A stretch of 64,000 nucleotides of DNA from Undaria pinnatifida (GCA_012845835.1 JABAKD010000029.1:12539892-12603891); one strand, 5' to 3'; counted from the stretch's first letter, positions 34,600 through 47,115 are shown. Program-made: numbers and translations. The notes: generated from the sequence alone by a model not told the origin.

Positions 34600-35300
34600 A
34601 GGGTCCTTCGAACCCAATGCGCGTCTGCTCCCAATGTTGGCTGGATGGCCTCATCTCTGCTGAGTGTTCTGGCGGTTGCTGGGGCTCTCTGTGTTGTGCT
34701 TCGCTTTCATCATTTGTTATGTGCCGTGCCGTCCTGTTGCCCTCTTTCTTCCCATTCATTGTGCTTTCCTTTGTTTTTTCTTGTTTCTTTTTCGTTATTT
34801 TCATATTTTTGCTTTTTTTGTTTTTTTGCCGTAAATCGCATGGTGCTGGCTTTTATCGTCTGGTCTATATATTCTGTTTCAGCCCGTGCTTGTTGCGGTT
34901 TTGGCATTGCATGGCCAAGTTGGAAATAAATGTCAAATAATGTGTGTATCACTGGCCAAACCATGTTGTTGCCTTTTTTTAATTTTGCTTCTCTATCTCG
35001 TAGTATGTGTGGCCACAGAGCTCGTCTCTCTATCTTTGTATGAGTCGTCGGTACGGACACATAATGGTTACACGCAGTAAGTGCTTGGTGTAGGTGTGCA
35101 TGGATGGGTGAACATATCTCCGTTTGATGTGAGGAACACATTAATTAATAGTAGTGGTACAAACAATGCAACAAGAAAGTGACTTGGGCATGCAATGTCG
35201 ATCGCATCAATGAGCACGCGGCCAAACCTTTCTGTGCGAGTCAAATAAAATAAATATTTTTCATGAGCAAGCCGTAGTGCGAACGGTCGTCGTGGCACTG
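34600..35300. other. No gene recognised
   Basis: T-rich on the plus strand around 34730-34830, with no recognised domain. Confidence 0.3.
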
Positions 35301-35305
35301 ACTGA

Positions 35306-35650
35306 TATTATAAAAAATGAAAATACACTCCAGCTGTGAGATCGAAGATTTCGTCGAAACTCATCTTTGCAAGCTGTGTGTGATACTCCGATCGCGCGCA
35401 TTACGAGTTGTGTGTCCTCATTAAGGATATAGGTCGGCGACTCCCCTTACAACTACAGTGTAGCTATCAGGGTCAACAGGATGATTTTAGTCAGTTTGTG
35501 CGCGGAAACTACAAAACCCGTTTCTGAGGGGGACAAAATCTGACAGCTGTGAAGGGAAATGTAACCTTTGATCAAGTGAATCTTGTAAGTCGAATCACCG
35601 GTGAGGGGGTGGGGCGGAGTTTTGAAGGACGTGGGGGCCTGACTGATATA
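35306..35650 (+). mobile_element. Modular repeat, plus copy
   Basis: It starts with the AT-rich head (ATTATAAAAAATGAAAATAC). The conserved core CTCATCTTTGCAAGCTGTGT, the ATTAAGGATATAGGTCGGCG block, the GCGCGGAAACTATAAAACCC block and the tail to GACGTGGGGGCCTGA follow. It is truncated before the first long G-run. Confidence 0.85.
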
Positions 35651-36443
35651 TACTCGGAGTACATAATTAATTTGACATTTCTAACCATTTTACCAGACCC
35701 CCCGTTCGTTGTGGACAGGGACGCGGTAATTGCTACCTGGTACTACACGCGGGTAAAACCAGCTACACGTACGTATACTATACGCAACAGACCATTTTTG
35801 CCAACCTAAATATTGTCCCCTTTTCCTGGTACCAAAAAAGTTGAATAGGTTAATTCAGCGATGATGAGATCTCTGAAGTACGAGTACTCCGGGCATGGAT
35901 GGATGATAGCGTATCCCGTCCCAGGGACGGTGCCGGCCTTTCCCTGGTTTTTTAAAAAATGAGAAAGCCGTATTTTCGCGCGAAGTACGTAACCCCAAGC
36001 TCCGAATGCCGAAAATACGTACCAGGTATCATCTATTAATAGCAGAAGAAGTACCAGGTGCCAGACACACGTTTATTTCTCCTATCATCCCGGGATATTG
36101 GAGTGTACCTCACTCACCGCTTTTTGGATATATCTTAGGATGGTTGACGACACGTGCTACGAGATAGAGGCAGCACGTTGTGGTCTGATTTGTTTTCTGA
36201 ATGACGAGGCTCCTTAATTAACCCTAAATAGTCGGAAAAAAAAAAAAATAGGCCATTTTTGTTTTTTGCATGATTTTGGTTGCGTACCTTGACCAATTTT
36301 TTATTTTTTTTTATCCGAGAGTGGACGCTTTAGTTTTCACCAAACCCGCTTTTGGGGAGAGGTCTTAATTAAGCTCCCAAATTTGAGCAGCCTCAGAAAA
36401 AGAAATTGGTCAACCTCTACCGTAGAACAACTCTGACATACTC

Positions 36444-36799
36444 GGAGGCGTTCTACACTAGTAGCCCCCCCAACATTTCTTTATTTAAGCCTTTAGAGCT
36501 GGAAACCCTTTTTGGGACAATTTTACTTGAATTCAGTATGGGGAGGGATTTGGGGGCTCTAAAAGGGTTAACGAAATCACCGGATTTGAAACCAGCTCCC
36601 GGCCGTATCTCCTGAACTAAGGTGCCCCCTGCCCCCCCGACGTGAGGGTTCGATAGTACTACTAGCCCTTTGCAAACAAGAAAATGTGTGAAGCTTTTTT
36701 GTTCGTATCATCCTTCCTCGTGTCGAGCAGCCATGAAACGTTCGTTAAAGAATATCGCTGGTTGTTTTTTGGGGGGGGGTTATGATATCGTAGAATCAG
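36444..36799 (+). mobile_element. MITE-like element, copy A
   Basis: This is a member of a four-copy family ending in inverted TTCTACxxTAG...C-runs and G-runs...CTATCGTAGAATCAG. It shares TTGAAACCAGCTCCCGGCCG and CAGCCATGAAACGTTCGTTA with the other copies. It has an extra insertion of about 90 bp near its left end. Non-coding. Confidence 0.65.
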
Positions 36800-36860
36800 A
36801 GTCCTCTTTAAATTGTACATACACTATTATAGCCCAATGAAACGCAACAACCAATGTTAT

Positions 36861-37115
36861 TGTGGGAACAGGGCAACAAGGCACTGACGACGAGATATGA
36901 TAATTAGGTCGTCTTATTTTGGTATCAACTAAGTAACTTACTGCACTTAAACTTCTCAATCTTCGAACAATAAATTGCCGAAGAGAACAAATTGTGGGAA
37001 CAGGGCAACAACGGGGCAATGACGATCACATATGATAAGCGGCCGTCTTATTTTCGTATCAACTACAACTACACTTGAACTTCTCAATTTTCGAACAATA
37101 AATTGCCGACGCGAA
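36861..37115. repeat. 132 bp tandem repeat, two copies
   Basis: TGTGGGAACAGGGCAACAA starts at 36861 and again at 36993. Both units continue through GTCTTATTTTxGTATCAACT and TTCGAACAATAAATTGCCGA. Moderately diverged. Confidence 0.8.
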
Positions 37116-37294
37116 CAAACTGCTCGCTAAATTTATCCTCGGTGGACTGGATTATCATACAAATAGTAGTAGTGGAAAAAACAAAGTCGAGCTTCAACAA
37201 CAACAAACAGCCTTATTCTTGGTCTTCCTTCGTTTTCTTGGCGGTTTAGGAAAGGCAAAGGGCCGGTGTCAGACATTATCATATTGTGTTTTTC

Positions 37295-38085
37295 TGCGAC
37301 ACGTCTTGGGACATGCCATGGGAACCCATGACGTGCCATGGCATGTCCTACGCGAAGCGGCGACCTGTGACATGCCGCGACGGTTTCAGCATCTGCCGCG
37401 ACATGCCGCGGCATTTCCTACGGTGAAACATCCTGCAGCATGCCACGATGATATATCGTGACATATCGTGACATGCTGCGGTATGCCCAACGGGAAATCG
37501 CACGAAGCTTCCCATACGGTGCCATATGGTTGTCGCACTGAAAGACCCGTTGTACACCAATAAACAAAGTATTTAGCCCAAAACTACATGTCCCATGACA
37601 TGTCACGACCTTTCACGGCGTCCCATGACATGTCCCATGACCTTTTAAGACGTCCCATATGGCCTTTCACTATGTGTTTCATGTCCTTTCACGATATATC
37701 CCATGACCTTTCTTTCACGGCGTCCTCCATGACATTTTACGTCCTCTGTTTAATCCAGTTAATATTAAGTATATACCGCGTTCACTAAACCTAACCCTAA
37801 CGCTAACCTTAACCCTGCATGTATGACCTATTTTCCTAACGACGGGGTCGGTGTACGATTTGGGCCATTCACTAGTAAATTATTATGGCGTTATTTCGAT
37901 GCCGCGGGACAAACCGCGACGAGTCTCATGGCATCCTCCACAGGATGTCGTGGGGCTCCCACGGCTATAATACCATGGCATGTCCCACTCTATGCCATGA
38001 CATGCATCGGCATCCCATGAGACGTGCGGTGGGATGCCATGAGATGCCATCGGATGGCCCACGGGACATGCCGCGAGAAAACACA
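37295..38085. repeat. Degenerate CATGCC/CCATGAC palindromic-motif repeat
   Basis: Roughly 800 bp contain dozens of variants of GACATGCC, CCATGACATG and GGCATGTCC with no fixed period. Many are self-complementary. A related patch with CATGTATGTATGACATG lies at 40.03-40.15 kb. Confidence 0.7.
37785..37816. repeat. Interstitial telomere-like tract
   Basis: Five or so units reading CTAACC/CCTAAC with single-base variants, which are TTAGGG-type on the other strand. It is too short and degenerate for a working telomere. Confidence 0.55.
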
Positions 38086-38171
38086 TTGACTGTCAATGAT
38101 GTAAAATGCTCGGGGGGCGGCTCACTGATACGGTTCACATGGTATTGTGTGTATACGAGTCCGTCCGCAAG

Positions 38172-38440
38172 AAGAGTCTTTCTACGGTAGCCCCCCCAAC
38201 TTTTCTATAACGAAATCGCCGGTTTTGAAACCTGCTCCCGTTCGTACCTCCTGCAATACGGTGTGCCTCGACACCCCGACGTGATCGATCTTTAGACTTT
38301 TGCGCACACAAAAAAAATATATATATGTGGATACTTTTTTTTTGTCAATAGTACATCTCCTTTCTTGTTGTGTCGAGCAATCATGAAACGTCCGTTAAAG
38401 AAGATCATTGGTGTTGGGGGGGGGGCTATCGTAGAATCAG
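38172..38440 (+). mobile_element. MITE-like element, copy B
   Basis: The left end TTTCTACGGTAGCCCCCCC and right end GGGGGGGGGCTATCGTAG are inverted repeats of each other with one mismatch. The interior aligns with copies at 36.4, 39.6 and 53.1 kb. Confidence 0.75.
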
Positions 38441-38471
38441 TCACAATTATACGTAGTCTATACATATATAT

Positions 38472-38831
38472 ATTATAAAAAATGAAAATACACTCCAGCT
38501 GTGAGATCGAAGATTTCGTCGAAACTCACCTTTGCAAGCTGTGTGTGATACTCCGATCGCGCGCATTACGAGTTGTGTGTCCTCATTAAGGATATAGGTC
38601 GGCGACTCCCCTTACAACTACAGTGTAGCTATCAGGGTCAACAGGGTGATTTTAGTCAGTCTGTGCGCGGAAACTATAAAACCCGTTTCTGAGGGGGACA
38701 AAATCTGACAGCTGTGGAGGGAAATGTATCCTTTTATCAAGTGAAGCTTGTAAGTCGAATAACCGGTGTGGGGGGGGGGCGGAGTTTTGAAGGACGTGGG
38801 GGCCTGATTTTGATCAAAAGCGAGCGGGTTT

Positions 38832-38869
<38 letters not shown>

Positions 38870-39235
38870 AATTTGTGCATGTAAGTTATAATCCTTTCAA
38901 GGGGATAAATCTGACGGCTTTGGCACCAGTTTATTATTGGGGGGGGGCGGGGGGTTGGGGCGGGGGTGGGGCTAGTGGGGCAGCTCAATATGTGCGTGGA
39001 AACTATACATTATTTTGAGGGGATAAATGTGACGGTTTTGGCAATAATTCATCAGTTTATCATGTATATCCTGGGGTAAGTCGTACAATCAGTGAGTAGA
39101 GAGAGGGTGGAGTGTTCGAGGGGGTGGGGTTGGGATGGGTTGGGGGGGGGGGGAGGTGGAGGGTGGGGGCGGGGGGGGGCGGGGGAGGGGGCGGGGGGGG
39201 GGCGGGGAAGCAAGGGTTTTAGGTGAGGGGTATAT
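38472..39235 (+). mobile_element. Modular repeat, long plus copy with G-runs
   Basis: Head, core, A-module and tail run to 38835. A G-run of about 30 bases (38837-38867) follows, then two further modules, each with GTGCxTGxAAxxTATA and GGGGATAAAT, separated by G-rich spacers. The last part (39120-39235) is the G-rich run-in to the next module. Module order matches the 48.3-49.0 kb copy. Confidence 0.85.
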
Positions 39236-39623
39236 ATGATATTCGTATGAGATGCTTGATGAGATGTGGATCAGGGTAAAACAGGTACACCCACTGACTG
39301 ACTGTTGTATCACCCGCGGCACCATGACTTCGAAGGCATTCGTTCGTGCACCCGACCAAGCTTATACACTATTAGAGTGACTCATACCACGGTAGGGGTT
39401 ACAGCTGTTGGATTAACTAATAATCTGCCCGTCCGAATGTAGTCCTTAAGAAAGGAACTGCCCCGGTTAGTCATTAGTCAAGTAATTTCACGAGTGTACA
39501 TAATAAGGTACTTTAGGATTAAGGCATAGAAGCTTGGTCGGGTTGTGCGAACGAATGCCTTCGAAGTCATGTAGTATCGGGGGAGATATTGAGCTCCTCG
39601 TGTTAGGAGCTCAGGGACTGAAG

Positions 39624-39895
39624 CTGAGTCGTTCGACGGTAGCCCCCCCCAACTTTTCTTTAACGAAATCGCCGGTTTTCAAACCAGCTCCCGACCGTAC
39701 CTCCCCAAATACGGTGCCCCTTGCCACCCGTCATCGTTCGATAGTAGTCCTTTTCTTTGCAGACAATAAAACGTATGGAAACTATTTTTTAATAGCGCCC
39801 TTCCTTTCTCGTGTCCAGCAGCCATGAACCATGACCATGAACAGTCCGTTAGAGAAAATCGCTGGTTTGGGGGGGTGCTATCATCGTAGAATCAA
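39624..39895 (+). mobile_element. MITE-like element, copy C
   Basis: The left end is CTGAGTCGTTCGACGGTAG followed by C-runs. The right end is a G-run, then GCTATCATCGTAGAATCA. Interior blocks match copies at 36.4, 38.2 and 53.1 kb. Near the right end a short CATGAACCATGAC duplication is present. Confidence 0.75.
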
Positions 39896-40029
39896 TCTGA
39901 TGATGCACCCCAACCGTGGACCAGTGTAGTCCTATACACAGTAAAAAGCAAACTTTACTTGTGAAATTATAAGGCTAAACGATCGGCAGAAGACTAGATC
40001 TTCATTGATAGCGGTGGAGGAGGGGCTGA

Positions 40030-40150
40030 ATCGGACATGGCATGTATGTATGTGCAGACATCATGAATGACATCTCACGACATGTATGTATGACATGTAT
40101 GTGCAGACATCATGAATGACGTCATGGCATCGTGGCATGCATGTGTACGT
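40030..40150. repeat. CATGTATG-type repeat patch
   Basis: CATGTATGTATGxxATGTG and GCAGACATCATGAATGAC are each repeated twice. It resembles the palindromic repeat at 37.3-38.1 kb. Confidence 0.6.
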
Positions 40151-40371
40151 TTCGCCCAAAAAATATCAACACCTCTTCTACCATCGTGGGATGGCTCTGC
40201 CCATATATTTTGTGCAGTTCGCTACCGCAGAGTTTGTCTCCCTCTAGGATCAAGTCAGAGCATCTATCTGCACGGACACCGTGTGTGCGAGATTCGATGG
40301 GTGGAATCAAGAGTTGAAAACGAAGAGCGCTAGCGTACACCAGTCCACAGGTATCAACAACGACCGCCATG

Positions 40372-40900
40372 ATAATTATAAAAATAAAAAACACTCCAGA
40401 TGTGAGATCGAATATTTTGACGAAACTCATCTTTGCAAGCTGTGTGTGATACTCCGATCGCGCGCTTATTACGGGCTGAGTGTCCTTATTAAGGATATAA
40501 AAAGGTCGGCGACTCCCCTTGCAACTACACTTTGTAGCTATCAGGGTCAACAAGGTGATGTTAGTCAGTCTGTGCGCGGAAACTATAAAACTTGTTTCTG
40601 AGGGAAACAAAATCTAACGGCTGTGGAAGGAAATGCATCCGTTTATCAAGCGAATCCTGTAAGTCGAATCACCGGTGAGGTGAGGGCGGATTCTTTAAGG
40701 ACGTGGGGGTCTGGTGTGATCAAAAGGGAGCGGGGGTGGGGACTGGTGGGGCAGCTCAATTTGTGCGTGGAAACTATAAATCCTTGAAAGGGAAAAATCC
40801 GACGATTTTGGAATAAATGCACCACTTAATCATGGGGGGGGTGGGGGCGGGACGGGCGGGGCCGCTCAAGCTGTACGTGGAAACTATACATCCTATATAT
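40372..40900 (+). mobile_element. Modular repeat, plus copy
   Basis: Head, core, A-module, tail and two partial B-modules. It ends in an AT-rich junction with the next copy. G-runs here are short. Confidence 0.8.
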
Positions 40901-40914
40901 TATAATATATATAA

Positions 40915-41215
40915 TGTTTGGAGAACAAAAATACTTTCCATTAGCTAGCTGTGAGATTGAAGATTTCGTGGAAACTCATATTTGCAAGCTGTGTGTGATA
41001 CTGTGCTCCGATCGCGCGTACAACTGGATGTATGTGTGTGTCCTTATTTAGGATATAGGTCGGCGACTGCCCTTGGAGCTACAGTGTAGCTATCAGGGTC
41101 AACAAGGTGATTATCGTATATAATTCAACCTGTGAGCGGAAACTATATAAAAAAAAGTTTTTTTGAGGGGGACAAAATCTGACGGCTGACTGTGGAAGGA
41201 ATGCATCATCATCAG
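40915..41215 (+). mobile_element. Modular repeat, diverged plus copy
   Basis: It keeps TTGCAAGCTGTGTGTGATAC, GGTCGGCGACT and GCGGAAACTATA in order, with several small insertions. It lies head-to-tail after the previous copy. Confidence 0.75.
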
Positions 41216-41221
41216 TTTCTT

Positions 41222-41600
41222 TATTTTTTACATCAAACTACACTCCAGCTGTGAGATCGAAGATTTCGTCCAAACTCATCTTTGCAAGCTGCGTTTTTAT
41301 TCCTCTGGCAGATTTTGAATTCATGTAGGACGGCGGGTAGCGGGGAAGGAGGGGAGGGGGTTTGGGGGGGGGGAGGGTAATAGGAGCTACGGTATGGATG
41401 GCTAGAAAGGTAATGAGGTGATGTCACCTGTCTGGTAGTGTTTATTACTCTGGCAGATGTTGGCTTCATGTGGGGCGGCGGGAGAAAACCAAATGAAGAA
41501 GGGTGGGCGGGGGATTCCAACCGCTTTAGGTCGCATAATATATATACACATACACATGGTAGGAACTTACTCTACGCGCTAGGTCTAGGCGATGGTGCGG
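41222..41600 (+). mobile_element. Modular repeat, rearranged copy (head joined to C-module)
   Basis: A head fragment (41240-41300) is followed directly by C-module sequence: G-rich spacer, GGATGGCTAGAAAGGTAATG and TGTTTATTACTCTGGCAGAT. It ends with CTAGGTCTAGGCGATGGTGC. Confidence 0.7.
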
Positions 41601-41604
41601 GTAT

Positions 41605-42530
41605 TGTTATAAAAATAAAATACACTCCAGCTGTGAGATTGCAAATTTTGTCGAAACTCATTTTTGCAAGCTGTGTGTGATACTCCGATCGCGCGTATTA
41701 CGGGTTGTGTGTCCTCATTAAGGATATAGGTCGGCGACTCCCCTTGCAACTACAGTGAAGCTATCAGGGTCAACAGGGTGATCTGAGTCCGTCTGTGCGC
41801 GGAAACTATAAAACCCGTTTCTGAGGGGGACAAAATCTGACAGCTGTGGAAGGAAATGCATCAGTTTATCAAGTGAATACTGTAAGTCGAATATCCGGTG
41901 AGGGGAGGGCGGAGTGTTTAAGGACGTGGGGGCCTGATTTTGATCAGAAGGGGGGCGGGAGGGGGGGAGGGGGGGGAGGGGACGGGTGGGGCAGGTCAAT
42001 TTGTGCGTGGAAACTATAAATCCTTCTTGTGGGGGAGGGGGGGGAATGTGGCGGGGGGGGGCGGGGGGCGGGGGGGGGGGGGCTTCAGGTCGCATAGATG
42101 TAGGGGTTTGCTATACGCGTGGTGCTAGGTCTAGGCGATGGTGCGGGTGGTGGGGAAGGAGGGGGCGTTGGGGGCGGGGGTGGGTGGGAATTGCAGCAGC
42201 GGCATGGACGGCTCTGAAACGATCACGAGGCGATATCCAGGGCGTGGAAGATTTATTACTCTGGCGGATTTCGATATTAGGTGGGGCGTTAAAGCAAGAG
42301 AAAGCGGGAAGAAACGAAGACAAAAAAAATGCGGGGGCGGGGGGGGGGGGGGGGCGGGGGGGGGGGGTTCATGAGGTTTGGGTCACATATAATGTAAAAA
42401 TACACTCCAGCTATGAGATCAAGGATTTGATCAACAATGATCTTCGCAACATTTTGTGTGATTCTCCAATCGCGCGTATTAATCGTATCAAACGCCCCAT
42501 TTACAATCGAAATCGGCCAGAGTAATGAAC
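41605..42530 (+). mobile_element. Modular repeat, long plus copy
   Basis: Head, core, A-module and tail with G-runs, then a full C-module (CTAGGTCTAGGCGATGGTGC; GCGGATTTCGATATTAGGTG). A second head-like sequence at about 42390-42490 reads TACACTCCAGCTATGAGATC. The C-module thus leads straight into another head. Confidence 0.85.
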
Positions 42531-42544
42531 ACTAATAAGCAATT

Positions 42545-43545
42545 GATATCACGTCATTATCTTTCTAGCCATCCATGACGTAGCTTTCATTCATCCCCCC
42601 TCCTCCCCTCCAACGCCCCCTCCTTCCCCACACCCCGCACGATCGCCTAGACCCAGCACCGCGCGTATAGTAGGCCCCTACCTATATGATTAATACGCGC
42701 GATCGGAGAATCACGCGCAATGTTGCGAACATCAGTGTCGACCAAATCCTTGATTTTAATATTACATGTGACCTTAACCTCTTGAAAACCCTCCCCCCCC
42801 CCTCCCCCCCCCCCCCGCCTTCTTTTTTTTTTTTTCATCGCTTCCTCTTGCTTAAATGCCTCACCTACTATCGAAATCCGCCAGAGTAATAAACACTTCC
42901 ACGCCCTGGATATCGCCTCGTTATCGTTTCAGAGCCGTCCATGCCGCTGCCGCAATTCCCACCCACCTCCGCCCCCAACGCCCCCTCCTTCCCCACCACC
43001 CGCACCATCGCCTAGACCTAGCACCACGCGTATAGCAAACCCCTACATCTATGCGACCTGAAGCCCTCCCCCCCCGCCGCCGCCCCCCCCCGCCACATTC
43101 CCCCCCCTCCCCCACAAGAAATATTTATAGTTTCCACGCACAAATTGACCTGCCCCACCCGTCCCCTCCCCCCCCCTCCCCCCCTCCCGCCCCCCTTTTG
43201 ATCAAAATCAGGCCCCCACGTCCTTCAAAACTCCGCCCTCCCCTCACCGGTCATTCGACTTACAGTATTCACTTGATAAACTGATGCATTTCCTTCCACA
43301 CCTGTCAGGTTTTTTCCCCCTCAGAAACGGGTTTTATAGTTTCCGCGACAGACTGCCTAACATCACCCTGTTGATCCTGATAGCTACACTGCAGTTGAAA
43401 GGGGAGTCGCCGACCTATATCCTTAATGAGGACACACAACCCGTAATACGCGCGATCGTAGTGTCACACACAGCTCACAAATAAATATGAGTTTCGACAT
43501 AATATTCGATCTCACAGCTGGAGTGTATTTTAATTTTTATAATAC
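42545..43545 (-). mobile_element. Modular repeat, long inverted copy
   Basis: The reverse complement of the same order: C-module start, a diverged head (42680-42790), C-module, A-module with C-runs and a terminal head at 43480-43540. It is mirror-image to the copy at 41.6-42.5 kb, making a large imperfect inverted repeat centred near 42.5 kb. Confidence 0.85.
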
Positions 43546-43860
43546 GTAGGGGCTTGCTATACGCGCGGTGCTGGGTCTAGGCGATCGTGCGGGGTGTGGG
43601 GAATGTAGTATATAGTCTGTAAGCCAGTCATATAACCGGGGAGGGGAGGGCGGGGGTTTTATGGGCGTGAGGAGCGGGGGCCGGGAGGGTGGGAGGTGTT
43701 GAAAAGGATGGGGGAGGGGTAACTCAATCAATCTGTGCGCGGAAAATATATAATAACCCTTAAGGGGACAAATCTGACGGTTGTGGAAGGAATTCATATC
43801 ACCCAATCATGTACGTCGTATATCCTTTAGGTCGTACAATCGATAAGGGGAGGGCGTGCT
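43546..43860 (+). mobile_element. Modular repeat, partial plus copy
   Basis: It begins with the C-module start (GCGGTGCTGGGTCTAGGCGA) and jumps to a tail module and a GCGCGGAAAATATA block. The head is absent. Confidence 0.65.
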
Positions 43861-43869
43861 TATGTGCTC

Positions 43870-44305
43870 GGCAAAATATGTAGACTATACTCCGACTTCG
43901 TAACATAACAAATTGTTTTTTTTTCATCACTTTTTGCTTCCCAGCTCAACTCATAACAGGGTATTTTTACCCTTTGTTACTGCGACCCTTTACTGCGACC
44001 TTCTGGAGAAGGTCATACCGTGATCACAGCCGTTTTCCTTTCTCTCCCCTATATACAATACGCCCCTTCCTTGATGATTTGGATCTCGAATAGGGTTCAG
44101 CATTCAATTCCCACTCCGTTTACGATTTTTATGCTCGTCGATTGGCTATCGATTTTTTTTCGCTAAAAAATCTCACGCTCTCAAACTCTCCGCTCGTCAT
44201 TTGGTTCACTGCGCGCAGTCAAGAGGATTCGAACTGGTGTCATCAGTAAGGGACAACATTCATCGCTCATCGAACTACCAGTGCTCAACAGGGGACGCCT
44301 GCATA
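43870..44305. other. No gene recognised
   Basis: AT-rich spacer between modular-repeat copies with no recognisable coding or repeat feature. Confidence 0.3.
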
Positions 44306-44309
44306 TTAC

Positions 44310-44835
44310 TCCGACTTCAATATATGATAAAAATAAAAAGCACTCCTCCAGCTGTGGGATCGAACATTTTGTCGAAACTCATCGTTCTTTGCGGGCTGTG
44401 TGTGATACTCCGATCGCGCGCGTATTACGGGTTGTGTGTCCTCATTAAGGATATAGGTCGGCGACTCCCCTTCGAACTACAGTGTAACTATCAGGGTCGA
44501 CAGGGTGATCTGAGTCAGTCTGTGCACGGAAACTATGAAACCCGTTTCGGAGGGGGACAAAAATATGACAGCTGTGGAAGGAAATTCATCAGTTTATGAA
44601 GTGTTTCCTGTCAGTCGTATAACCGGTGAGGGGAGGGTCGAGTATCTAAGGACATGGGGGCATGGGTTTGAACAAGGGGGAGCTGGGGTGGTGTGGGGGG
44701 GGGGGGGATCGGGCGGGGCAACTCTAAATATGCGTGAAACTCTATTAATAGCGATTTTTTTGTGGGTTCTGCATAAATCTGACGGGTTTTGAGTTCATGA
44801 CATGTAGACTATATCCTGTAAGTCGTACAACCATA
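44310..44835 (+). mobile_element. Modular repeat, plus copy
   Basis: Head, core, A-module, tail and a final B-like module with the CCTGTAAGTCGTACAA end. One short G-run lies near 44695-44707. Confidence 0.8.
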
Positions 44836-44839
44836 TTAT

Positions 44840-46530
44840 AGCAGAAGAACCCTGAAGGAGCTCCGCGCCCTAGGAAAAAGCTACACAACAGCAGTATGTA
44901 GATAAGTGTTATCGTATAAAATACCACCAGGCACAACAGGAGGGAAAATATGACGTCGGACGTCGTAAGTTTTTCGTCCCCTGGTTCGCGCCACACGGCC
45001 AACCCACACGCATTCAGATCATCCCGCGCGGTTCCTACTCCTCCAAGGTGCGGCCTATAAGCATGACATGGTATGTACCAAGACACGACATACGTTTAGA
45101 CTGGTGTGTATTAGTACAATTGCTTCCCACTCCACCACACGCCGACACCATCCCCCCCCCCTCGGCCTCAATTGTTTCAAGATAGAACTGACTAAGCATT
45201 TATTTCTTCTCGACGAAAGACGCAGCGGCATACTTGACTGATTAAAGGCGAGTCCGCGTTTCTTTTCTGGTAGTAGTATTATAGTGGTAGTCTAGTGGTG
45301 AAACAAAATTACCCTCACGAGTATATTATATTGGCGCCCAGACTAGAAGAAAGAGTTCCCTTCTCATTACCATGCCACGTGCTACTACTGCTGGGCAGAA
45401 TATATCATAGTCTATACCTCGTACGAGTACGAGGTAAGTATCTGGTACATTTGATGCATATAATATATGCAATGTTGAAGAGAATACATTATTTGTTGTA
45501 TCATATCGTACTATTAATATGTCACATATATATCATATTGTCAAGTATTATGTACACACATACATACGTCCATTTCTGAGGGCGAAAGTGGTCATATACC
45601 CGGTATCAGGGTGCCTCTCTCGATCGGGTACTTCTCTCGTTGTTGTCTCGTTGCCGTCTTGCCGTCGTCATGGCCCATGCCCTTGTCCGGAAGGGGCGAC
45701 GCGTTGTTTGCTCGTGTTTTGGCAGACCTGACCTTCTGTATTGAGTCGTGTTCCTCACGCCATGACGAAAAACTAGCCGTGGGCTGTCACCGTTTACTCT
45801 GTGGCGTTTATTGTTTGAACCTCTGGCTCGAATAATAGCTTCGGCCCGCCCGTGCTACGATGACCATCTTGGAGCGTTCCCAGCAGCTTGTGTGCGTGAA
45901 GGGTATAACATTTAGGATGCAAAATCGGACAACACAAAACCAAGGCTACGTACGGTAGGACAACACCAATACCAAGATATATACGTGATAACCCAAGCAC
46001 CAACCAAGATGGGTTTCTTGCTTGAGAAAGGGTGCGTTCCATACTAATTTTCCAGTATAACAACGGGCCGCAGATGTCTCACGTTTCAGCAAATGTCGGA
46101 AAGGTCTTTTCGCGTGTGATCTTTGTTTCTTGTTATTTGTTTGGTGTCCTAAATTGCTGTATTAAATAGTACCTTCAAATGAACAGTGGTGTTGCAGTGG
46201 AGTATGATCGTGTTCGGCAGGGTGTGTGTATTGGCAACGTCACCACTCATCGTTGTACACGCGGACGCATAGCAATCGTTTTGTCATGGGAATGACGATA
46301 CCTTTATGAGTCTAGCAAGCGAGTACAATTTGTGTGCTCTATCTATTTCGACCAGGTGTGGCGAAGCTTGTGCACTTCGTGCGTGTATCCACCCACGTCG
46401 TCCCTAAAACGCATCCCGAATATATACGGTATAATATCAATAATTAATGTATTAAATATCTGGTTTGATATACTTGAAGTATACAAATAGTCTAGTCTAG
46501 ACTACGATATCGTATATATTTTTTTTTTTT
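44840..46530. other. No gene recognised
   Basis: Only short frames. Contains an inverted CCTCGTACGAGTACGAGG-like palindrome near 45416-45433. No domain or element is recognised. Confidence 0.3.
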
Positions 46531-46535
46531 AAATT

Positions 46536-46805
46536 AAGGACGTCAGCCGTGAGTTCGACGAATTTCAGGACGATACTCATATTTGCAAGCTGCGTTGTTG
46601 GTTTCTTTTTTTTTTTTTTATCCTCCGGCGGATGGGGAAAAATAAAGCTTTAGCTCACCACACTTCCACGTATTTTCATACGCGTCGTGTGTCGATTTAA
46701 CTCAGCTGCTTTCGCAGCCCAACGCTAGCCCTTGTTGGTACTTACTTGTAATATTATGCTATGTGAGTGATTTTTTTCTTAATGGGAGGGGTCCTATTCA
46801 TTTGT
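46536..46805 (+). repeat. Diverged head subfamily and associated module
   Basis: GACGTCAGCCGTGAGTTCGA and TTTGCAAGCTGCGTTGTTGG are a diverged form of the modular-repeat core. At about 46735 a further shared block follows (TTGTTGGTACTTACTTGTAA ... AATGGGAGGGGTCCTATT), which also occurs near 47235, 51055 and 51380. Confidence 0.6.
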
Positions 46806-46844
46806 TTAGACTATATATATTATATATAGAGTCAAATTTTTATA

Positions 46845-47115
46845 ATATACAGCTAGCTGTCAGATTTTGTCCCCCTCAGAAACGGGTTTTATAGTTTCCG
46901 CGCACAGACTGCCTAACATCACCCTGTTGACCCTGATAGCTACACTGCAGTTGTAAGGGGAGTCGCCGACCTATATCCTTAATGAGGACACACAACCCGT
47001 AATACGCGCGATCGGAGTATCTCACACGGCTTGCAAAGATGAGTTTCGACAAAATATTCGATATCACAGCTATTATTATTAAATTGGAGTGTTTTTATTT
47101 TTATAATATATTTTG
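46845..47115 (-). mobile_element. Modular repeat, inverted copy
   Basis: It runs from the GACAAAATCTGACAGCT block to the head, reading on the minus strand. A small insertion (TATTATTATTAAAT) lies between the core and the ACTCC of the head. Confidence 0.8.

Noticed and set aside
34617-34940. Phe/Ser/Leu-rich frame resembling membrane segments
   Set aside because: It is the translation of a T-rich stretch. Hydrophobicity follows from base composition.
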